Source: UBA1723 sp018066165 (GTDB taxonomy: Bacteria; Bacteroidota; Bacteroidia; Bacteroidales; Paludibacteraceae). From it: 10,564 nucleotides of DNA. Below, in pieces: positions 1-6,339 of this stretch. Each line of letters opens with the position of its first letter. The stretch's first letter is position 1. The stretch covers positions 1-10,564 of the forward strand of contig JAGHRX010000251.1 of assembly GCA_018066165.1 (NCBI GenBank), written 5' to 3'. The translations under genes and the position numbers were made by a program. The notes under the pieces are model-generated. The model made no database searches. It was not told the origin of the DNA and worked only from the letters and a program-made list of their open reading frames with translations.

Positions 1-1
1 A

Positions 2-115
2 GGTGGAGAACCGTCACAAGAAAATAGTTCTATTGATACTTCATTTAAAGTCATAAAAACAATTTCTATTATTCTTTTGGCTATAATTGGAATGACGTTT
101 CCTAATATATTATAA
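2..115 (+). CDS. C-terminal fragment of an unknown membrane-anchored protein
   Basis: An open frame enters from the left edge and ends at TAA 113-115, giving 37 residues. They start GGEPSQENSS and finish with a hydrophobic run (roughly residues 18-37, VIKTISIILLAIIGMTFPNIL region) that could be one transmembrane helix at the extreme C-terminus. The upstream part lies outside the window, so no family can be named. The frame is short enough that it could be chance; the support is its uninterrupted entry from the edge and the sensible hydrophobic tail after a polar stretch. It runs in the same direction as pyrB but is separated from it by about 260 non-coding bases. Confidence 0.4.
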   Translation, partial: GGEPSQENSSIDTSFKVIKTISIILLAIIGMTFPNIL

Positions 116-213
116 GTAAGTATATACAAGTTATCCGGAGGCCAGGGTTTTCGCCAATTGCAATCCTTATTCTGGACAACCGCAATTTTTAATTCTCAAT
201 TAGAAAACTCCCA

Positions 214-240
214 TTTTCGTTTTCGTCTTCGTTTTCGTTA
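214..240 (-). repeat. Hexanucleotide (AACGAA/GACGAA) repeat, copy 1
   Basis: Read on the minus strand this is a run of AACGAA and GACGAA units, beginning TAACGAAAACGAAGACG. All 27 bases equal the complement of 7227-7253 inside the SNF2 gene, as judged by direct base-by-base comparison. It lies in non-coding DNA between the left-edge gene and the pyrB promoter candidate. It is in opposite orientation to the other three copies. Confidence 0.85.
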
Positions 241-267
241 AAATCATCGTGGAATAAAAATTTTTTA

Positions 268-285
268 TTAACTTTGCTTAGTTAA
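268..285 (+). promoter_or_regulatory. Candidate pyrB promoter -7 element within a small palindrome
   Basis: TAACTTTG at 269-276 fits the Bacteroidota sigma-ABfr -7 consensus TAnnTTTG exactly. I see no good -33 TTTG about 20 bases upstream, so the call rests on one box. The box lies in an inverted repeat, TTAACT (268-273) / AGTTAA (280-285). Transcription would start near 283-290, leaving a leader of about 90-100 bases before pyrB. This is inference from consensus only. Confidence 0.4.
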
Positions 286-316
286 ACGTAGAATTAAAAA
301 CATAACGGGCTAGATT

Positions 317-353
317 GCTGATTTACAATGGCAATAAATCATTGTGATTTAGC
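317..353 (+). promoter_or_regulatory. Long hairpin in the pyrB 5' leader
   Basis: GCTGATTTACAATG (317-330) pairs with CATTGTGATTTAGC (340-353) around a 9-base loop. In RNA all positions pair except one T-T mismatch, including two G-U wobbles. The 3' arm ends 26 bases before the pyrB ATG at 380. There is no U-tract directly after it, so it does not look like a simple terminator; it may affect translation start, RNA stability or pyrimidine-responsive control. No known riboswitch or PyrR-site family is recognised. Confidence 0.5.
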
Positions 354-379
354 ATCGTATAATTTCAATAAGTCATACA

Positions 380-1291
380 ATGAAAGGTAAAAGTTTGGTT
401 TCTATTACAGACTATAGCAAGGATGATATCTTGAGAGTATTGTCTGCAGCTAAAGAGTTTGAGAAGAACCCCAATCAACAGATATTGCACGGTAAGGTCG
501 TGGCAACTCTTTTCTTTGAGCCTTCTACTCGTACACGTTTGAGTTTTGAGACTGCTGCCAACCGTCTTGGCGCAAGAGTGATTGGATTCAGCGACGCCGC
601 TACTTCCAGCACTTCGAAGGGTGAGACTCTTAAGGATACAATCAAGATGGTGAGCAACTACGCCGACGTGATCGTGATGCGCCACCATATCGAAGGTGCA
701 GCAAGATATGCTTCTGAGGTCACTGATGTTCCTATTATCAATGCTGGCGACGGTGCTAATCAGCATCCTACTCAGACTATGCTCGACCTTTTCACAATCC
801 AGCAAACTCAGGGTAGACTAAACGATATCAATATCACTATGGTTGGCGACTTGAAGTATGGCCGCACTGTCCACTCACTTTTGATGGCAATGTCGCATTT
901 CTCTCCAACTTTTAATTTCATTGCTCCTAATGAGTTGGCTATGCCAGACAAATATAAGTTGTTCTGCCAACAGAATAATATCCCATTCCAGGATTTGAAG
1001 GAGTTGTCGCAGGATGTGATCGGCAATACTGACATATTATATATGACAAGAGTGCAGAAGGAGCGTTTCTCTGACTTGATGGAATACGAGAGAGTGAAGA
1101 ATGTTTACACTCTTTGCGCTTCTATGCTTCAGCACACTCGTCCAGACATGAAGGTGCTTCACCCGCTTCCTCGCGTCGGCGAGATTGCTAATGATGTCGA
1201 CGATACACCACAGGCTTACTATTTCCAGCAGGCTAAAAACGGTATGTATGCTCGTCAGGCTGTGATTTGTGATGCTCTTGGTTTAATCTAA
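380..1291 (+). CDS. pyrB: Aspartate carbamoyltransferase, catalytic chain
   Basis: Catalyses carbamoyl phosphate + L-aspartate to N-carbamoyl-L-aspartate, the committed step of cytoplasmic pyrimidine synthesis. The 303 residues match the usual family length of about 300-310. The N-terminal carbamoyl-phosphate domain shows STRTR at 49-53, and the mobile loop carries SKGETL at 79-84. HPTQ is at 129-132. The aspartate-binding half has DLKYGRTVHS at 157-166, TRVQ at 223-226 and HPLPR at 261-265. All the active-site motifs I know for this family are present, so the enzyme should be active. The ATG at 380 gives the expected N-terminus; no Shine-Dalgarno is visible, as is normal for this phylum. pyrI follows after 10 bases, so the two chains are probably co-transcribed and form the holoenzyme. 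Confidence 0.97.
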   Translation: MKGKSLVSITDYSKDDILRVLSAAKEFEKNPNQQILHGKVVATLFFEPSTRTRLSFETAANRLGARVIGFSDAATSSTSKGETLKDTIKMVSNYADVIVMRHHIEGAARYASEVTDVPIINAGDGANQHPTQTMLDLFTIQQTQGRLNDINITMVGDLKYGRTVHSLLMAMSHFSPTFNFIAPNELAMPDKYKLFCQQNNIPFQDLKELSQDVIGNTDILYMTRVQKERFSDLMEYERVKNVYTLCASMLQHTRPDMKVLHPLPRVGEIANDVDDTPQAYYFQQAKNGMYARQAVICDALGLI

Positions 1292-1301
1292 TTTTGCTAC
1301 G

Positions 1302-1763
1302 ATGACTATTGATAATAAAGAATTAAAGGTCGCTGCTCTCAAGGAGGGTACAGTGATCGACCATATACCTTCTGACAAACTTTTCAAGGTGATCGCTATT
1401 CTTAACCTTAAGAATGCATCTAGCCAGATCACTTTCGGCTACAACCTTGACAGTGCCAAACTAGGTAAGAAGGCTATCATCAAGATCTCCGAGAAATTCT
1501 TGGAGCAGAATGAGGTGAACAAGGTTGCTCTTATCGCTCCTCACGCTAAGATCAACATCATTCGCGACTATAAGGTGGTGGAGAAGATGACGTTGAGCTA
1601 TCCACAGGAGGTTGTCGGCGTTGTTAAGTGCTTGAATCCTAAGTGCATCACTAACAATGAGCCGATGAAGTCTAAATTCCGTCAGCTTCACCCATCGGCA
1701 GAGACTTACGTCTGCCATTATTGCGAGAAAACAGTTGACGTAGAGGATATCGTTGTATTGTAA
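1302..1763 (+). CDS. pyrI: Aspartate carbamoyltransferase, regulatory chain
   Basis: Non-catalytic chain that binds nucleotide effectors and bridges PyrB trimers. It has 153 residues, the usual length. The N-terminal allosteric domain (about 1-100) is followed by a C-terminal zinc domain with four cysteines, C110, C115, C138 and C141, matching the Cys-x4-Cys...Cys-x2-Cys zinc site of the family. The start lies 10 bases after pyrB, which fits stoichiometric expression of the two chains. The stop TAA (1761-1763) shares one base with the next start codon (TAATG), suggesting translational coupling with the flavin-reductase-like gene. Confidence 0.97.
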   Translation: MTIDNKELKVAALKEGTVIDHIPSDKLFKVIAILNLKNASSQITFGYNLDSAKLGKKAIIKISEKFLEQNEVNKVALIAPHAKINIIRDYKVVEKMTLSYPQEVVGVVKCLNPKCITNNEPMKSKFRQLHPSAETYVCHYCEKTVDVEDIVVL

Positions 1764-2347
1764 TGAAACTGACATTCAAGCCAGGCAATATGATATATCC
1801 AGTGCCAGCCGCACTGATTTCCTGTGGCGACGACGCGGAAAGCTACAACGTCTTCACAGCAAGTTGGGTTGGCACAATTTGTACAAATCCTCCAATGTGT
1901 TACGTCTCGATTCGTCCGGAGCGACACAGCTACGAGATAATCAAGCGTACAGGTGAGTTTGTAATCAACCTTACTTCCAGATCCATCGCCAAAGCCACAG
2001 ACTGGTGCGGCGTGAGATCGGGTAGGGATTATGATAAATTTAAGGAGACACACCTTACTCCTAAAACAACAGCGGTGATCAATTCCGTCTACATTGAGGA
2101 ATCTCCGCTTTCGATCGAATGCAAAGTGCGTGAGATCATCAAACTTGGCAGCCACGACATGTTTATCGCCGACGTGGTGAATGTCTTGGCCGACGACAAG
2201 TACATCGACAAAGAGAGTGGTAGATTCCAACTCGATAAAGCAGACCTTATCGCATATTCTCACGGCGAATACTTTACTTTAGGTGAGATGATAGGCACAT
2301 TCGGATGGTCTGTCAGAAAAAAGAACAAAAAACAAAGAACTAAATAA
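1763..2347 (+). CDS. Flavin reductase-like, FMN-binding split-barrel protein
   Basis: A 194-residue protein of the flavin reductase / flavoredoxin family, which bind FMN and transfer electrons from NAD(P)H or a partner protein. Family features seen are the N-terminal segment MIYPVPAALISCG (10-22), the flavin-contact stretch NVFTASWVGTICTNPP (29-44) followed by YVSIRPERHSYE, FVINL (66-70), CGVRSGRDYDKF (82-93), and GSHDMFIADV (129-138). The C-terminus ends in a basic tail (RKKNKKQRTK, 185-194). The physiological partner is not evident. The gene overlaps pyrI by one base and murA by one base, so it is almost certainly part of the same transcript, although there is no obvious pathway link to pyrimidines or cell wall. 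Confidence 0.9.
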   Translation: MKLTFKPGNMIYPVPAALISCGDDAESYNVFTASWVGTICTNPPMCYVSIRPERHSYEIIKRTGEFVINLTSRSIAKATDWCGVRSGRDYDKFKETHLTPKTTAVINSVYIEESPLSIECKVREIIKLGSHDMFIADVVNVLADDKYIDKESGRFQLDKADLIAYSHGEYFTLGEMIGTFGWSVRKKNKKQRTK

Positions 2348-3657
2348 TGGCAAAATTTGTAATTGAAGGCGGACACCGTCTATCTGGAGAAATCACTCCG
2401 GCTGGCGCAAAAAACGAGGCATTACAGGTGATCTGCGCCACATTGCTTTCTGAAGGAGAAATCGAAATCAGCAATGTGCCTGATATCCTTGATGTCAACA
2501 ACCTAATTCAGTTGCTAATCAACCTTGGCGTAAGTGTAAGAAAGATTAGCAAAGACACTTATATTTTCTGTGCCTCAAACGTCAATCTTAACTATATCGA
2601 AACTGAGGAGTTTGCTAAATCATGCACAATGCTCCGTGGATCAGTGATGCTTGTCGGACCGCTTTTGGCTCGATTCGGAAAGGCTATCATTCCTCAGCCT
2701 GGAGGTGATAAGATCGGTCGACGTCGCTTGGACACTCACTTCAACGGTCTAATCGAGCTTGGTGCAGAGTTCAACTACGATGCGGAGGGTAGTCTGTACC
2801 GCGTCGGCACAAAGAATGGTTTGAACGGTAAATATATGCTTCTTGACGAGGCATCCGTAACAGGTACAGCCAATATCATCATGGCAGCAGTTCTTGCCAA
2901 GGGCACTACCACTATTTATAATGCGGCTTGTGAGCCATACGTCCAGCAGCTTTGCAAAATGTTGGTCAACATGGGAGCTAAGATCTCAGGTATCGGCTCT
3001 AACTTGTTGACTATCGAAGGAGTATCTAAATTGAATGGATGCAAGCACCGTCTACTTCCGGATATGATCGAGGTAGGATCATTCATCGGTATGGCGGCTA
3101 TGACAAAGTCGGAGATCACAATCAAGAATGTCAACATGCCAGATTTGGGAATCATCCCTAACGCATTCAAGAAGATCGGCGTCGACATGGAGATTGTAGG
3201 CGATGATATCGTTGTGCATGGCTCAACACCAATGGTGATCGACAAATTCATCGACGGTGGTATTTTGACTATCTCAGATGCTCCATGGCCTGGTTTGACT
3301 CCGGATTTGCTATCTGTATTCCTTGTTGTGGCCGTTATGGCAGAGGGTAGCGTCTTGATTCATCAGAAGATGTTTGAGAGCCGTTTGTTCTTCGTGGATA
3401 AATTGATCGACATGGGAGCACAGATCATCTTGTGTGATCCACACCGTGCTACAGTCATCGGTCTTGGCAAGGGTGGCAAACTACGTGGTGCTAAGATGTC
3501 GTCACCAGATATCCGTGCCGGAATTGCTTTGTTGATCGCAGCGTTGAGCGCGGAAGGCACAAGCACAATTTCCAATATCGACCAGATCGACCGTGGTTAT
3601 GAGCAAATCGACGAGAGATTGAAAGCTCTTGGAGCAAGAATCTCACGTGTAGGATAA
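2347..3657 (+). CDS. murA: UDP-N-acetylglucosamine 1-carboxyvinyltransferase (MurA), Asp-type
   Basis: Transfers enolpyruvate from PEP to UDP-GlcNAc, the first committed step of peptidoglycan precursor synthesis. The 436 residues fold as the two-domain EPSP-synthase type. Key residues seen are K22-N23 (AKNEA), R97 (TMLRGS), D320 (PGLTPD, matching the catalytic Asp of DAPHPGFPTD in E. coli) and R390 (SSPDIRAG). The flexible active-site loop reads PQPGGDKIGRRRLDTH: position 121 is Asp where the E. coli enzyme has Cys115, the residue alkylated by fosfomycin. Asp at this site is known from Mycobacterium and Chlamydia and confers insensitivity, so this enzyme is predicted active and fosfomycin-insensitive. 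The start overlaps the stop of the flavin-reductase-like gene by one base. Confidence 0.97.
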   Translation: MAKFVIEGGHRLSGEITPAGAKNEALQVICATLLSEGEIEISNVPDILDVNNLIQLLINLGVSVRKISKDTYIFCASNVNLNYIETEEFAKSCTMLRGSVMLVGPLLARFGKAIIPQPGGDKIGRRRLDTHFNGLIELGAEFNYDAEGSLYRVGTKNGLNGKYMLLDEASVTGTANIIMAAVLAKGTTTIYNAACEPYVQQLCKMLVNMGAKISGIGSNLLTIEGVSKLNGCKHRLLPDMIEVGSFIGMAAMTKSEITIKNVNMPDLGIIPNAFKKIGVDMEIVGDDIVVHGSTPMVIDKFIDGGILTISDAPWPGLTPDLLSVFLVVAVMAEGSVLIHQKMFESRLFFVDKLIDMGAQIILCDPHRATVIGLGKGGKLRGAKMSSPDIRAGIALLIAALSAEGTSTISNIDQIDRGYEQIDERLKALGARISRVG

Positions 3658-3660
3658 AAA

Positions 3661-3702
3661 TAACGAAGACGAAGACGAAAACAAGACGAAAACGAAAATA
3701 CG
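3661..3702 (+). repeat. Hexanucleotide (AACGAA/GACGAA) repeat, copy 2
   Basis: Almost the whole 55-base murA-menB gap is made of AACGAA/GACGAA units with one imperfect unit (AACAA). It shares AGACGAAAACGAAAA (3684-3698) with copies 1 and 3. The last units form a small inverted repeat AAAACG (3689-3694) / CGTTTT (3701-3706) with a 6-base loop, which is too weak to call a terminator. The repeat ends only about 10 bases before the menB start codon. Confidence 0.85.
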
Positions 3703-3712
3703 TTTTGAACCC

Positions 3713-4528
3713 ATGAGAAATTGGACAACAATCAAAGAATATAAAGAGATCTTATTTGATTTCTACAACGGAATTGCCCGTATAACAATCAACAGAGAGC
3801 GTTACCGTAACGCTTTCACTCCACTTACTACAGCTGAGATGTCGGACGCTTTGGCAATCTGCCGTGAGCATTCGGATATCAACGTAGTCGTTTTGACAGG
3901 TGCTGGCGACACTGCATTCTGCGCAGGTGGTGATATGCACTGCAAAGGCAAAGGTGGATATATCGACGAGGGTGGAGTGCCACGTTTGTCTGTGCTTGAC
4001 GTGCAGAAGCAGATACGTAGCCTTCCTAAACCAGTCATCGCAGCGGTAAACGGTTTTGCCATCGGTGGTGGCCACGTGCTTCACGTTGTCTGCGACCTTA
4101 CTATCGCCTCAGAGAATGCGAAATTCGGCCAGACAGGTCCAAGAGTCGGCAGTTTCGACGCCGGATTTGGTTCATCTTATATGGCATCTGTAATCGGTCA
4201 AAAACGTACACGTGAGATCTGGTTCCTTTGCCAGCAATACACAGCCCAGCAGGCTTTGGAATGGGGCTTGGTAAACAGAGTCGTTAAGTTGGAAGAGTTG
4301 GAAGATGCTTACGTTGAGTGGGCAGAGAAGATGATGGAGCTATCTCCACTTGCTTTGCGTATGATCAAGCGTGGATTGAATGCCGAACTTGACGGTCAGG
4401 TTGGAATCCAGGAGTTTGCCGGCGACATGACAATGCTTTACTACAATCTTGACGAGGCTCACGAAGGTTCAAAGGCATTTTTGGAGAAGAGAAAACCAGA
4501 TTTCTCTAAATATCCTAAATTCCCATAA
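3713..4528 (+). CDS. menB: 1,4-dihydroxy-2-naphthoyl-CoA synthase
   Basis: Crotonase-fold enzyme that cyclises o-succinylbenzoyl-CoA to 1,4-dihydroxy-2-naphthoyl-CoA in menaquinone synthesis. The 271 residues match the family. Visible are the oxyanion-hole segments FCAGGD (69-74) and GGGH (118-121), the MenB signature TGPRVGSFDAG (141-151), YYNLDEAHEGSKAF (243-256), and the C-terminal EKRKPDFSKYPKFP. TGP at the signature start, rather than an Asp, suggests a type I MenB, the class that uses bicarbonate as catalytic base; this subtype call is from memory of E. coli versus mycobacterial enzymes. The ATG at 3713 gives a standard N-terminus. menC lies beyond an inserted hairpin cluster and transposase, so the original menB-menC junction has probably been split. 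Confidence 0.96.
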   Translation: MRNWTTIKEYKEILFDFYNGIARITINRERYRNAFTPLTTAEMSDALAICREHSDINVVVLTGAGDTAFCAGGDMHCKGKGGYIDEGGVPRLSVLDVQKQIRSLPKPVIAAVNGFAIGGGHVLHVVCDLTIASENAKFGQTGPRVGSFDAGFGSSYMASVIGQKRTREIWFLCQQYTAQQALEWGLVNRVVKLEELEDAYVEWAEKMMELSPLALRMIKRGLNAELDGQVGIQEFAGDMTMLYYNLDEAHEGSKAFLEKRKPDFSKYPKFP

Positions 4529-4532
4529 TTTC

Positions 4533-4574
4533 GCCTATGGTAGGTTTGAATAAAATTCAAACACAACCATAGGC
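4533..4574 (+). repeat. GTAG-footed hairpin, REP-like unit 1
   Basis: Outer arms GCCTATGG (4533-4540) and CCATAGGC (4567-4574) are perfectly complementary. Inner arms GTTTGAA (4544-4550) and TTCAAAC (4556-4562) are too, with a TAAAA loop. A GTAG tetranucleotide (4540-4543) sits directly 5' of the inner hairpin, the hallmark described for REP elements mobilised by REP-associated tyrosine transposases. A decayed second unit lies at 4657-4696, with GTAG at 4663-4666 and TTTGAA/TTCAAA arms; its outer arms no longer pair well. Confidence 0.6.
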
Positions 4575-4700
4575 TATTGCAAATCAACCGTTATCACGGT
4601 TGAGGAATTGATAAACTGTCCAAGGTTAAGAACAAACAACGTTTTTCACACCTTTGCTTATGGTAGGTTTGAATAAATTCAAATACAACTACAGACTATT

Positions 4701-4730
4701 GTTCCTCAACCGTTATCATGGTTGAGGAAC
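4701..4730. repeat. Perfect hairpin with 11-bp stem
   Basis: GTTCCTCAACC (4701-4711) and GGTTGAGGAAC (4720-4730) pair fully; a G-U and a T-A pair extend the stem to a 4-base TATC loop. It is the longer form of the hairpin at 4584-4603 (TCAACCGT / TATC / ACGGTTGA). The TATC loop appears inverted as GATA in the 4735-4752 hairpin. There is no U-tract, so it does not look like a classical terminator for menB. Confidence 0.7.
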
Positions 4731-4764
4731 AAACGAACCGTGATAACGGTTCATTTATAAACAG

Positions 4765-4803
4765 CCTATGGTTAAGGACAAACAACGTTTGTCCTACCAT
4801 AGG
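4765..4803. repeat. Long imperfect hairpin just upstream of the transposase
   Basis: CCTATGGT (4765-4772) pairs with ACCATAGG (4796-4803), and AGGACAAAC (4775-4783) pairs with GTTTGTCCT (4787-4795), around an AAC loop with a two-base bulge (TA, 4773-4774). It ends 42 bases before the transposase ATG. It is where a left-end recognition hairpin of an IS200/IS605 element could lie, or it could limit transposase expression; neither is shown. Confidence 0.65.
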
Positions 4804-4845
4804 ATAAAAGAGAAAATAGAATTATTAATTTAACAATACAAAAAA

Positions 4846-5286
4846 ATGGGTTCATTAACATCGTTGTATTACCACATTGTATTTTCCACAAAACACAGAG
4901 ATACAATATTAGTAGGTCCGATAAAACCAGTAGTATTCAAAGTGTTTAGGAATGTAGCTGAAAAATACAATGCAACAATCATAGCCGCAAATGGAGTAGA
5001 TGACCATGTTCATATTTTATTGAAAATGGATACAAGTCAATTTGTGGTTGACATAATTAAAGAGATGAAACGTTTATCATCTCTAATTGTTAATAAAACA
5101 TTTGAAACAAAATTTTATTGGCAACGTCATTATGGTATATTCTCGGTTTCATACAGTATGGTATCAACGGTCAAAGCTTATGTTTGTAATCAGCAAGAAC
5201 ATCATAAAAAATTTGATTTCATATCTGAATTAAAGCAATATGCATTGTTGACAAATGAATTAATAGACAATGATTTATATGAATAA
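4846..5286 (+). CDS. IS200/IS605-type tyrosine transposase (Y1, REP-associated-like)
   Basis: A 146-residue single-domain HUH/Y1 transposase, the family that moves single-stranded DNA by cutting beside hairpins. Family motifs seen are LYYHIVFSTKHRD at 7-19, the metal-binding HUH pair H54-V55-H56 in DDHVHILL, FYWQRHYGIFSVS at 90-102, and the catalytic helix AYVCNQQEHHKK with Y112, N115 and Q116. All catalytic residues are present and the frame is unbroken, so it may be active. Its base composition is more A+T-rich than the neighbouring genes, which suggests transfer. The hairpin cluster lies upstream, but there is no room for a right end: the stop overlaps the menC start by 8 bases. It may therefore be an immobile or domesticated copy tied to the upstream repeats. 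Confidence 0.92.
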   Translation: MGSLTSLYYHIVFSTKHRDTILVGPIKPVVFKVFRNVAEKYNATIIAANGVDDHVHILLKMDTSQFVVDIIKEMKRLSSLIVNKTFETKFYWQRHYGIFSVSYSMVSTVKAYVCNQQEHHKKFDFISELKQYALLTNELIDNDLYE

Positions 5287-6310
5287 AAAAATCTCCATAA
5301 CTCCTTATAAATTAATTTTCAACGAGCGCGTCTTCACATCGCGTGGCTCACTCGACGACCATACCGTCTATTACGTCACAATTACCGACGATAATGGAAA
5401 TTCTGGTACTGGTGAGTGTGCTCCGTTGTACGGATTAAGTCCAGAGTACGGAGATGGCTTATATGATATTCTAAAGGTCAAAGCCTCAGAATATGAGCAA
5501 CATGGAGATTTAACCAAGATAGATTTCACTAATCTTTCTTCTGCCAGATTCGCTTTTGAATGCGCTGAAATGCAGATGAAAAAGGGTAGTGAGAAGATAT
5601 TCGACACTCCTTTCTGCAAAGGTGAGGAGGGCATTACCATCAACGGACTCGTTTGGATGGGTGAGATTGATGTGATGCTTCGTCGAGCAAGAGAAAAATA
5701 TGATCTTGGCTTCCGTTGTTTGAAATTCAAGATTGGAAGCAAGGATTTCAATAAAGAGATGGAGTTGCTTAAGGCTATGCGTGGAGAGTTTGGTAATTCT
5801 ATCACGATGCGTGTCGACGCGAATTGTGCCTATACTCCTGATTTCTATTTGAATGAAGTGGAACCCATTCTTCATTCGATTGATATTCATTCAATTGAGC
5901 AGCCATGTAAAGTTGCCGACGTGGATGGCTTGACTCGTTGTTGTGCAAAGAGTCGTGTCGACGTGGCACTTGACGAATCGCTGATTGGAACAAAAAGTTT
6001 GGATGAAATGTCGGTTTTACTTGACACTATCAAGCCACAATACATCATTCTCAAACCAACGTTGTGCGGAGGATTGAGTGGAGCCAACAACTGGATCAAA
6101 GTGGCTAAAGAACGTGAAATTGGCTATTGGGCGACGTCGGCTTTGGAAAGCAACGTCGGCTTGCTATCTATTGCCCAATGGTCGTCAACAATCGGCGTCG
6201 ACATACCACAAGGTCTTGGCACAGGAATGATCTACAGCAATAATGTGGATAAAGGTCTGCATATTGAGGGAGAGAAGTTGTGGTGGAGAAATGAAAATGC
6301 AAAATCATAA
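5279..6310 (+). CDS. menC: o-Succinylbenzoate synthase, enolase superfamily
   Basis: Dehydrates SHCHC to o-succinylbenzoate in menaquinone synthesis. I chose the ATG at 5279 (343 aa), which gives MNKKISITPYKL; another in-frame ATG at 5270 would add three residues. Seen from that start are the catalytic KFKIG (K149, K151), the metal ligands D180 (RVDAN), E207 (SIEQP) and D232 (ALDES), and the opposing base K259 (ILKP). Together they make a complete enolase-superfamily active site. Context with menB supports OSBS over a dipeptide epimerase or other muconate-type enzyme. Its start overlaps the last codons of the transposase (ATGAATAA, 5279-5286), so translation may now be coupled to that gene. 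menE does not follow. Confidence 0.93.
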   Translation: MNKKISITPYKLIFNERVFTSRGSLDDHTVYYVTITDDNGNSGTGECAPLYGLSPEYGDGLYDILKVKASEYEQHGDLTKIDFTNLSSARFAFECAEMQMKKGSEKIFDTPFCKGEEGITINGLVWMGEIDVMLRRAREKYDLGFRCLKFKIGSKDFNKEMELLKAMRGEFGNSITMRVDANCAYTPDFYLNEVEPILHSIDIHSIEQPCKVADVDGLTRCCAKSRVDVALDESLIGTKSLDEMSVLLDTIKPQYIILKPTLCGGLSGANNWIKVAKEREIGYWATSALESNVGLLSIAQWSSTIGVDIPQGLGTGMIYSNNVDKGLHIEGEKLWWRNENAKS

Positions 6311-6339
6311 ATGCTGAACGCTAAATCTATCGGCAAAAC

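Larger units (their letters stand above)
116..379 (+). other. Non-coding leader region upstream of pyrB
   Basis: No convincing gene is present. In order it holds a weak inverted repeat AATTGC (156-161) / GCAATT (182-187) followed by T residues, which might end transcription of the left-edge gene; one copy of the hexanucleotide repeat (214-240); an A+T-rich stretch with a promoter-like TAACTTTG (269-276); and a long hairpin (317-353) just before pyrB. A GGAGG at 137-141 has no start codon behind it. Confidence 0.6.
4534..4803. repeat. 270-bp hairpin cluster with 11-bp terminal inverted repeats
   Basis: The menB-transposase gap is filled by at least six inverted repeats. Its outer ends are a perfect inverted pair, CCTATGGTAGG (4534-4544) and CCTACCATAGG (4793-4803). 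Inside are two diverged tandem modules about 122-123 bases apart. Each begins with TATGGTAGGTTTGAATA (4536-, 4659-) and has a hairpin built on TCAACCGTTATCA (4584-, 4706-) and an ACAAACAACGTTT-type segment (4632-4644, 4779-4790). A reverse-oriented hairpin GAACCGT / GATA / ACGGTTC lies at 4735-4752. No coding frame is credible here. The arrangement resembles REP/REPIN clusters or an IS200-type subterminal hairpin region associated with the neighbouring transposase. Confidence 0.8.

Noticed and set aside
156..190. Rho-independent terminator for the left-edge gene
   Set aside because: The stem is only 6 bp, A+T-rich and has a 20-base gap between arms, so it is noted as a weak possibility but not called.
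365..805. Long minus-strand open frame opposite pyrB
   Set aside because: It lies wholly opposite a well-conserved gene, has no recognisable motif, and is explained by pyrB codon use. The same reasoning removes the other antisense frames opposite pyrI, murA, menB, menC and SNF2.
3699..3707. TACGTTTTG as a -7 promoter box for menB
   Set aside because: It differs from TAnnTTTG and lies only about 6 bases before the menB start codon, too close to direct transcription of that gene; it is better explained as the end of the repeat.
4534..4803. Possible CRISPR array
   Set aside because: The repeats are hairpins in both orientations in two diverged modules, with no regular repeat-spacer pattern of uniform length and no cas genes nearby.
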